From the NCBI GenBank assembly GCA_946626395.1, contig CAMOUF010000132.1, forward strand, positions 1 through 6,033: a DNA stretch of 6,033 bases. Reading direction: 5' to 3'. Each line of letters starts with the position of its first letter. The stretch's first letter is position 1. The position numbers and the translations under genes were made by a program. Shown in pieces: positions 1-4,482 of the stretch. This DNA comes from an uncultured Clostridia bacterium. Its GTDB lineage: Bacteria > Bacillota > Clostridia > Christensenellales > Aristaeellaceae. The notes below the pieces were generated by a model. It made no database searches. It had not been told where the DNA came from and worked only from the letters and a program-made list of their open reading frames with translations.

Positions 1-647
1 GCACCGAGGAAACCAACCTGGGCGACCTGATCACCGACGCCATGGTGTGGAGCGTGGTCAAGGAAGGCGGCATCGAGCAGGTGGAAACCAATCATGTGGT
101 GGGCATCACCAACGGCGGCGGCATCCGCGCGGCTGTCAACGTGGGCGACGTGTCCAAGAAGGATATCAACACCGTGCTGCCCTTCGGCAACACCGTGGCC
201 GTGATTTACGTCACCGGCGAAGAACTGCTGGAAGCCCTGGAAGCCTCTACCTACTGCACCCCCGATCCCGTGGGCGGCTATCCTCAGACCAGCGGCATCG
301 TCTGGACCCTGGACACCACCAAAGCCTTTGACCAGGGCGAACTGTATGTTCTGGACGGCAAGGAGAGCACTTATTACAAGCCCGCCTCCATTCAGCGCGT
401 GACCATCGAATCCATCAACGGCGAGCCCTTCGATCCCACCGCTACCTATGCCGTGGTCACCAATAACTTCTGCGCCGCTGGCGGCGACACCTACAACGCT
501 TTCGCCCGCGCTTACAGCGAGGGCTCCGGCTTCGACACCGGCATCCCGCTGGACGAAGCGGTCATGGCCTTCGTGACCGACGTGCTGGAAGGCAAGATCA
601 CCGCGGAAGCCTACGGCGCGCCCCGGGGCAGCCAGACCATCAAGTAA
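1..647 (+). CDS. 5'-nucleotidase/UshA-family phosphoesterase, C-terminal domain (5' partial)
   Basis: The reading frame is open from the left edge (first full codon at 3) to TAA at 645-647, giving 214 residues; the N-terminal metallophosphatase domain and any signal peptide lie outside the window. What remains is the 5'-nucleotidase C-terminal domain, which binds the nucleotide substrate. It opens with the family signature ETNLGDLITDAM (fragment residues 3-14). It then has NGGGIR (37-42), the PFGN...V.GEELLEALE segment, YPQTSG, and the late TNNFCAAGGDTY motif (about 151-164) that normally lines the nucleoside pocket. The family hydrolyses nucleotides, or related cyclic or sugar nucleotides, usually outside the cell for nucleoside and phosphate salvage. 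The protein ends in SQTIK with no sortase or membrane anchor at its C-terminus, so any anchoring must be N-terminal. A terminator 20 bp downstream separates it from the next unit. Exact substrate cannot be told from this half. Confidence 0.93.
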   Translation, partial: TEETNLGDLITDAMVWSVVKEGGIEQVETNHVVGITNGGGIRAAVNVGDVSKKDINTVLPFGNTVAVIYVTGEELLEALEASTYCTPDPVGGYPQTSGIVWTLDTTKAFDQGELYVLDGKESTYYKPASIQRVTIESINGEPFDPTATYAVVTNNFCAAGGDTYNAFARAYSEGSGFDTGIPLDEAVMAFVTDVLEGKITAEAYGAPRGSQTIK

Positions 648-667
648 TTTCCTTCTTAATTTCCTTT

Positions 668-695
668 GGACGCCCGCGAAAACGGGCGTCCTTTT
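668..695 (+). terminator. Rho-independent terminator of the 5'-nucleotidase gene
   Basis: GGACGCCCG (668-676) pairs perfectly with CGGGCGTCC (683-691) around a six-base CGAAAA loop, and is followed by TTTT (692-695). The 9-bp GC-rich stem starts 20 bases after the 5'-nucleotidase stop codon. The T-run is short but the stem is strong. It lies upstream of the GH28 promoter, so the two genes are probably separate transcription units. Confidence 0.9.
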
Positions 696-714
696 CGTTG
701 GAAAAAGAAAACCG

Positions 715-743
715 TTGCGCGGAAGAAAAGAAAGGGTTATAAT
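715..743 (+). promoter_or_regulatory. Sigma-A type promoter for the GH28 unit
   Basis: TATAAT at 738-743 is a perfect -10 hexamer. TTGCGC at 715-720 is a partial -35 match, spaced by exactly 17 bp (721-737). Transcription would start near 750, leaving a leader of about 30 bases before the GH28 ATG. The weak -35 with a perfect -10 could indicate help from an activator, but I see no clear operator palindrome around it. Confidence 0.82.
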
Positions 744-763
744 TGGTACAGAAAATTCCAAAT

Positions 764-769
764 AAGGAG
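764..769 (+). promoter_or_regulatory. Ribosome binding site that fixes the GH28 start
   Basis: AAGGAG at 764-769 is 9 bases upstream of ATG 779. It decides between this ATG and an in-frame TTG at 743. The TTG shares its first base with the end of the -10 box, so it would not be on the mRNA. Confidence 0.85.
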
Positions 770-778
770 TGTCTGCTG

Positions 779-2287
779 ATGCGTACAGAAATGAGCTGGG
801 CGGCGCTGGATACGGCCCTGACCGTTTGGTGGGAACAGCCCCAGGAGGCGCAGCGGGGCGCGCGCTATACTGTTTTATTGGACGGAAAACCTGCCGGGGA
901 AACGGACCGCACCCATTGGACACTTTTCGGCCTGGCCCCGGACACGGAATACTGCGTGCAGGTGTGCCTGGGCGCCAGCCTGATCGGGGAAATCAATGGG
1001 CGCACGGGAAAAACGCGCCGCGCGCTGAACGTGGCGGACGCGCCTTTTTATGCCGCAGGCGACGGTCAAACCATGAACACTGCCGCCCTGCAGGCCGCCA
1101 TCGACGCCTGTGGGCCGGAGGAAGAAGTGTATCTTCCCGCCGGGGTGTATCTGACCGGGGCATTGAGGCTTCACAGCGATATGGCCCTGCATCTGGCGGA
1201 GGGCGCAGTGCTCCAGGGCACTGAGAATCCCATGGATTATCTGCCCAAGATCGAAAGCCGCTTTGAGGGCATTCATCAAATGTGCTACCAGAGCCTGCTG
1301 AACCTGGGCGAATTGCACGCCGACGCGGGCCCCAACTGCCGCAACGTGCTGATCTACGGCGCGGGCACGATTTCCGGCGGCGGCCAGCCCCTGGCCCTGA
1401 ATATCATCGACCGGGAAAAGGAACTGCTCAAGGAGGAGCTGGCGGCCCTGGGCGATAAAATCAAGGAATATGAAAACGACCACACCATTCCCGGCCGGGC
1501 CCGGGGCAGGCTGATCAACCTGAGCAACTGCGAGCATGTGCGTGTTACCGGCCTGACCCTGCAAAACGGGGCCAGCTGGAACGTGCATATGCTGTATTCC
1601 CGGGATATCGTCACCGACCATTGCGTGTTCCGGTCCGAGAAGGTATGGAACGGCGACGGCTGGGACCCGGATTCCAGCGAGGACTGCACCCTGTTCGCCT
1701 CCGAATTCCATACCGGGGACGATTCCGTGGCCATCAAGAGCGGCAAAAATCCCGAGGGCAACCAGATCAACCGCCCCACCCGCCGCATCCGTATTTTCGA
1801 CTGCCAAAGCGAATACGGCCTGGGCGTGGCCATTGGCAGCGAAATGAGCGGCGGGGTGGAGGATGTGAAAATCTGGCAGTGCGACCTGCGCCATTCCCTG
1901 TACGGCGTGCAGATCAAGGCCACCAAAAAACGCGGCGGCTACGTGCGCAACGTGCAGGTGCGGGACAGCGCCCTGTCCCGGTTCCTGGTCACCGCCGTGC
2001 TGTACAACGACGACGGCATCGGCGCGCAGACACCGCCCACCTTTTCCGATTTCCGGTGCGAACGGGTGCTCTTTTCCGGCTGGGCCCGGGATTACTGGGA
2101 AAAGGAGGATCACGCCGTGCCCGCGGTGCAGCTCACCGGCTTTGACGTGCCGGGCCATGAGGTGCAAAACGCCGCGTTCGTTCAGTGCGCTGCCCAGGGC
2201 GAAGGGGAGGTCCGGCTTCAATACTGCAAAAATATATCTGTGGAAATCGAAAGCGCAGGGGGAAAAGAAAAAGACGAAGAGGGCTAA
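779..2287 (+). CDS. Cytoplasmic GH28 family glycoside hydrolase (polygalacturonase-like) with N-terminal FN3-like domain
   Basis: A 502-residue protein with no signal peptide or membrane segment, so probably cytoplasmic and acting on imported pectin fragments. Residues 1 to about 80 resemble a fibronectin-III-like domain (WTLFGLAPDTEYCVQV, about 47-62). From about 83 the right-handed beta-helix entry motif follows: DGQTMNTAALQAAIDAC, then VYLPAGVYLTGALRL. A charged, probably helical insert lies at about 209-240. GH28 active-site blocks are NGDGWD (291-296, candidate catalytic Asp293) and GDDSVAIKSG (Asp314, Asp315), with the expected 21-residue spacing. The usual GHG is GLG here (Leu348, before GVAIGSEMSGG), and the usual RIK is QIK (378-380). 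The family hydrolyses alpha-1,4-galacturonan or related rhamnogalacturonan links; exo-action on oligomers is my inference, and the changed motifs leave substrate and even activity uncertain. It is the first gene of its unit; the next gene begins 6 bp after its stop. Confidence 0.9.
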   Translation: MRTEMSWAALDTALTVWWEQPQEAQRGARYTVLLDGKPAGETDRTHWTLFGLAPDTEYCVQVCLGASLIGEINGRTGKTRRALNVADAPFYAAGDGQTMNTAALQAAIDACGPEEEVYLPAGVYLTGALRLHSDMALHLAEGAVLQGTENPMDYLPKIESRFEGIHQMCYQSLLNLGELHADAGPNCRNVLIYGAGTISGGGQPLALNIIDREKELLKEELAALGDKIKEYENDHTIPGRARGRLINLSNCEHVRVTGLTLQNGASWNVHMLYSRDIVTDHCVFRSEKVWNGDGWDPDSSEDCTLFASEFHTGDDSVAIKSGKNPEGNQINRPTRRIRIFDCQSEYGLGVAIGSEMSGGVEDVKIWQCDLRHSLYGVQIKATKKRGGYVRNVQVRDSALSRFLVTAVLYNDDGIGAQTPPTFSDFRCERVLFSGWARDYWEKEDHAVPAVQLTGFDVPGHEVQNAAFVQCAAQGEGEVRLQYCKNISVEIESAGGKEKDEEG

Positions 2288-2293
2288 CGGGAA

Positions 2294-2815
2294 ATGAGGC
2301 TGTATCATGTGAGCGCCCTTGAAATCCCCGCGCCTGATCTTCGCCGTGGCAGGAAAAACGCGGATTTTGGACAGGGCTTTTATCTGACCCCGGATCGGGA
2401 ATTCGCCCGCCGCTGGGCGGGGGCGGACGCTGTGTTCAACGAATACGAGCTGGACGAAACGGGCCTCAACATTCATCGCTTCCAGCGGGATGCGGAATGG
2501 TTCCGCTATATTTTCCAGAACCGGAAAACCGTGGATGCCCTTTCGGCCGACGTGGTGATGGGGCCTATTGCCAATGATACCCTCTTCGATACCCTGGGCA
2601 TTCTCACCAGCGGATTCCTGCGCCCGGAGGAAGCCCTGCGGCTGCTGTTGATCGGCCCGGAATACACCCAGGCCGCGGTGAAAACGGAAAAGGCCCTGAA
2701 ACAGCTTCGATGGCTGGGCGCTGAAAAAATCGCGGGCCTGGACGCCGACGCGCGTTTGATCGAGCAGGAGGCATATCAAACCGCCCTGGCCAAAGCCATG
2801 GGAGATTTGATATGA
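2294..2815 (+). CDS. DUF3990 domain protein, probable ADP-ribosyltransferase-like fold
   Basis: A 173-residue soluble protein without signal peptide. It matches the DUF3990 pattern as I remember it: LYHVS at 3-7, DFGQGFYLT at 24-32, NR (76-77), ADVVMGPIAND (85-95), and YTQAAVKTEKAL (124-135). The spacing of His5, Tyr30 and a Gln126/Glu132-containing strand resembles the H-Y-[E/Q] arrangement of PARP/diphtheria-toxin-type ADP-ribosyltransferases. That fold link is family-level knowledge; catalysis is not shown. GAGGG at 2279-2283 lies 10 bases before the ATG, inside the end of the GH28 gene, and the 6-bp gap suggests cotranscription with GH28. DUF3990 genes are, to my recollection, often paired with small partner genes such as DUF3791; no recognisable partner is adjacent here. 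The stop codon TGA overlaps the first bases of a tandem repeat. It could be a modification enzyme, a toxin-like protein or an inactive relic. Family call is fairly sure, function unknown. Confidence 0.8.
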   Translation: MRLYHVSALEIPAPDLRRGRKNADFGQGFYLTPDREFARRWAGADAVFNEYELDETGLNIHRFQRDAEWFRYIFQNRKTVDALSADVVMGPIANDTLFDTLGILTSGFLRPEEALRLLLIGPEYTQAAVKTEKALKQLRWLGAEKIAGLDADARLIEQEAYQTALAKAMGDLI

Positions 2816-2839
2816 GTGAGGAGTTAGGAGTGAGGAGTT
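2814..2839 (+). repeat. Tandem repeat with 14-bp period (GAGTGAGGAGTT core, two copies)
   Basis: GAGTGAGGAGTT occurs identically at 2814-2825 and 2828-2839, joined by AG, so the unit is GAGTGAGGAGTTAG. The first copy supplies the last two bases of the DUF3990 stop codon. The array contains three AGGAG motifs (2819-2823, 2826-2830, 2833-2837) that mimic ribosome binding sites. It resembles simple intergenic repeats of gut Bacillota as I remember them; spread in this genome cannot be judged from one copy. Confidence 0.88.
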
Positions 2840-2880
2840 GAAAATTGGTTTTGCGCGGAGCGCTGACTATTCACTTTGCG
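2840..2880. other. Remainder of a probable degenerate intergenic repeat element
   Basis: Downstream of the tandem repeat lie AAAATTGGTTTT, a small GCGC-GGA-GCGC hairpin (2853-2863), and GACTATTCACT (2865-2875). The combination of a GAGTGAGGAGTT array, a short central hairpin and an ACTATTCACT tail looks to me like one small non-coding element inserted between two genes of an operon. Boundaries are approximate. The open frame continuing through it from TTG 2838 is not expected to be genuine coding sequence. Confidence 0.45.
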
Positions 2881-2887
2881 CCTTTTT

Positions 2888-2893
2888 AGAGGA
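2888..2893 (+). promoter_or_regulatory. Ribosome binding site for the 148-residue protein
   Basis: AGAGGA at 2888-2893 sits 7 bases before ATG 2901. It supports that start over the in-frame TTG at 2838. The TTG also has an AGGAG at suitable spacing, but that site lies within repeat DNA. Confidence 0.7.
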
Positions 2894-2900
2894 AAACGCC

Positions 2901-3347
2901 ATGAACCTTGAAACGCAATTGGACGCTGTGCTTCGGGAATATTTTGAAGCCCTGGGGCGGGAAGAAGCTGGGAGAGGCTTTGGGGACGGGCTGCTGGGCT
3001 TTGGCAGAAAGCTGTCCGACGCCCCCTGCCATGCCGCCTTTGACGGACAGACGGAGGCGCTGCTCAGGCAGGCGGGGGAGGCGGAGCTATCCTCCCGCGA
3101 AATCTACGCCCTGATCAGCAAACTTTTTCAGGCGGACGGCGCATATGCCTGGCCCCCCTGCGCGGTGGTACAGCTGCTGGCGGCCCAGCGCCATGCATCG
3201 CGCTTGATCCCTTCCCTGGAGGCGGGGGACGCGGCGGCGCTGGCGGACTGGTATGAAAAGCGCTATCCCCGCTTTCAGCGTCTGCCCGCCCAGACGGAGC
3301 TGCTCAGGGCCCTGAAAACCCGGGCGCAGGGAGGAAACAAGAAATGA
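2901..3347 (+). CDS. Hypothetical protein, 148 residues, translationally coupled to the AEC permease
   Basis: I do not recognise this family. The protein is soluble, with no signal peptide or membrane segment. It looks largely alpha-helical: amphipathic stretches at about 3-20 (ETQLDAVLREYFEAL), 51-80 (TEALLRQAGEAELSSREIYALISKLF) and 107-147. A Gly-rich loop (RGFGDGLLGFG) lies at 25-35 and an AWPPCAVVQLLAAQRHA segment at 83-99. Two Cys (43, 87) are too few for an obvious metal site. I chose ATG 2901 because it has its own AGAGGA site; the upstream TTG 2838 would add 21 residues encoded by repeat DNA. Its stop TGA overlaps the next ATG as ATGA (3344-3347), so its expression is tied to the permease, possibly as a soluble partner. 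An open frame with good ribosome binding site, matching composition and coupling argue that it is real. Confidence 0.72.
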   Translation: MNLETQLDAVLREYFEALGREEAGRGFGDGLLGFGRKLSDAPCHAAFDGQTEALLRQAGEAELSSREIYALISKLFQADGAYAWPPCAVVQLLAAQRHASRLIPSLEAGDAAALADWYEKRYPRFQRLPAQTELLRALKTRAQGGNKK

Positions 3348-4276
3348 GCCGAGCCATGGAAGCGCTGAAAATCATTCTGCCCGTGATGGTGATGCTGGGC
3401 CTGGGCATGCTGTGCAGGAAAAAGCGGCTCCTGTCCCGGGAGGGTGTGGACGCGCTGAAAACGGTGGCGGTGAATATCGCCCTGCCTGCCGTGCTGGCCC
3501 ATACCTTTGCCGTCACCAGCTATTCGATGATGGACCTTGTGATCCCCCTGATGATGTACGCCCTGTGCGTGGCGGCTTGGCTGCTGGGCAAATGGGCGGG
3601 CAGACGCCTTCGCATGAGCAGCCGCTTCATTCCTTTTCTGACCACTGGCTTTGAAGCGGGCATGCTGGGCTACGCCCTGTTTACCCTGCTCTACGGCAGC
3701 CAGCGCACGGCGGAGTTTGCCCGGGTGGATCTGGGGCAGGTGCTGTTCGTGTTTACTTTGTATAAGCTGCTGCTGGGCATGGAAACGGCGGAGAAAAGCC
3801 AGCCGGGGAAGCTCATGGGGGAGATGCTGTCCTCGCCCATTATCTGGGCTATTGGGATCGGCGTTTGCCTGGGGGCCACGGGGCTGTACCAGCGTTTCAA
3901 GCCGTCGGGGATCAGCGCCCTGCTGGACGCCTGCCTGGATTTTGCCGCCGCCCCTGTCAGCGCCCTGATTCTTCTGTCCATTGGCTATGATCTGGTGTTC
4001 CGGGATATTCCCTGGAAAGCCGCCTGGGCGGCGGTGGGGCTGCGGCTGGCCATCATGGCGGCGCTGGGGAGCCTCTTTCTTGTGTGCGTGCATATCCTGT
4101 GGCCCCAGGCCCGGCTGGACAGCGCGGTGTATCTCATGTTCGTGCTGCCGCCGCCCTTTGTGCTGCCGGTGTTTGCCAAGGATGGGGAGCAGCAGGCGTT
4201 CCTTTCCTCGGTGCTTTCCCTGTCCACGCTGGTTTCCATTGGGGGCTTTGTGTTCCTGGCGGTGAGCGGCCTCTAA
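3344..4276 (+). CDS. AEC (auxin efflux carrier) family permease
   Basis: A 310-residue inner-membrane protein of the usual AEC length with about ten predicted membrane segments, roughly 8-24, 38-56, 63-85, 95-117, 128-146, 163-183, 194-216, 226-252, 258-278 and 284-308. Family hallmarks are the first-helix sequence LGLGMLCRKKRLLS followed by VNIALPAV (43-50). The second half repeats the pattern: SPIIWAIGIGVCLGATGLY (164-182), a helix with APVSALILLSIGYDL (203-217), and the terminal LPPPFVLPVFAKDGEQQAFLSSVLSLSTLVSI stretch. Bacterial AEC proteins carry organic acids such as malate or malonate, but many are uncharacterised; the substrate here cannot be read from sequence. GGGAGG at 3329-3334 is 9 bases before ATG 3344, better placed than for ATG 3356. 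The start overlaps the upstream stop (ATGA), so the pair is one translational unit. I see no clear terminator after its TAA. Confidence 0.9.
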   Translation: MSRAMEALKIILPVMVMLGLGMLCRKKRLLSREGVDALKTVAVNIALPAVLAHTFAVTSYSMMDLVIPLMMYALCVAAWLLGKWAGRRLRMSSRFIPFLTTGFEAGMLGYALFTLLYGSQRTAEFARVDLGQVLFVFTLYKLLLGMETAEKSQPGKLMGEMLSSPIIWAIGIGVCLGATGLYQRFKPSGISALLDACLDFAAAPVSALILLSIGYDLVFRDIPWKAAWAAVGLRLAIMAALGSLFLVCVHILWPQARLDSAVYLMFVLPPPFVLPVFAKDGEQQAFLSSVLSLSTLVSIGGFVFLAVSGL

Positions 4277-4327
4277 AGCTGTCATGCATCTGTTCGGCTG
4301 TGGGGTCTTTTCAGCTTGACTGGTGGC

Positions 4328-4395
4328 AAGTTCTAAGCTGATTTTGTCAAATATAAACAGTTGCTGATCAAGAAAGACATTTTTGCTTAGAACTT
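4328..4395. repeat. Perfect 11-bp inverted repeat with 46-bp loop
   Basis: AAGTTCTAAGC at 4328-4338 is the exact reverse complement of GCTTAGAACTT at 4385-4395. No T-run follows the right arm, so it does not look like a terminator. The arms suit a pair of regulator sites bridged by DNA looping, or the ends of a very small element; with a third copy of the core nearby I favour regulator sites. Confidence 0.7.
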
Positions 4396-4415
4396 ACACC
4401 TTTGCACTTAGAACT
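4386..4415 (+). promoter_or_regulatory. Candidate operator: direct repeat of CTTAGAACT with 21-bp period
   Basis: CTTAGAACT occurs at 4386-4394 and 4407-4415, exactly 21 bp apart, or two helical turns on the same DNA face. The same 9-mer is present inverted at 4329-4337. Direct half-sites at 21 bp plus a distant inverted site is the arrangement known for AraC-type regulators. That assignment is inference; no regulator gene is in the window. Confidence 0.5.
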
Positions 4416-4465
4416 CGTCCCCAATTCATTGTGCTCATTGCCCTGATTGCTGAACAGTTACGAAA

Positions 4466-4472
4466 AAAGGAG
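4466..4472 (+). promoter_or_regulatory. Ribosome binding site for the GH35 gene
   Basis: AAAGGAG at 4466-4472 is 10 bases before ATG 4483. An in-frame GTG at 4477 is too close to the site (4 bases) and an ATG at 4475 is out of frame, so 4483 is the best start. Confidence 0.82.
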
Positions 4473-4482
4473 TGATGTGTTC

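Larger units (their letters stand above)
4277..4482. other. Intergenic region upstream of the GH35 gene, lower GC, likely regulatory
   Basis: About 206 bases without a supported gene, visibly more AT-rich than its coding neighbours. It holds three copies of CTTAGAACT, a TATAAA at 4352-4357 without a well-spaced -35, a TTGACT at 4316-4321 with no fitting -10, and a strong ribosome binding site at its right end. No convincing terminator for the AEC gene is visible; AAGCTG (4276-4281) and CAGCTT (4312-4317) could pair, but the loop is long. Confidence 0.6.

Noticed and set aside
875..2779. Very long minus-strand open frame (634 codons) opposite the GH28 and DUF3990 genes
   Set aside because: The translation shows no family motif and spans two well-supported plus-strand genes. 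Antisense frames of this length arise from the strong third-position GC bias.
2838..2900. TTG start giving a 169-residue version of the hypothetical protein
   Set aside because: The 21 extra residues come from repeat-like DNA, and ATG 2901 has its own AGAGGA site. Kept only as a possibility in the findings.
3275..4285. Minus-strand open frame (336 codons) opposite the AEC gene
   Set aside because: His/Gln/Arg-rich low-complexity translation typical of the antisense of a hydrophobic GC-rich gene.
4276..4317. AAGCTG/CAGCTT hairpin as a terminator for the AEC gene
   Set aside because: Only 6 bp of stem with a 30-base loop and no T-run after it.
4316..4357. Promoter made of TTGACT (4316-4321) and TATAAA (4352-4357)
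   Set aside because: The spacer is 30 bp, far beyond the 16-18 bp needed. Neither hexamer has a good partner at correct distance, so no GH35 promoter is called.
4328..4395. Tiny transposable element bounded by the 11-bp inverted repeat
   Set aside because: Only 68 bp, no target-site duplication seen at the borders, and a third copy of the core outside it fits regulator sites better.
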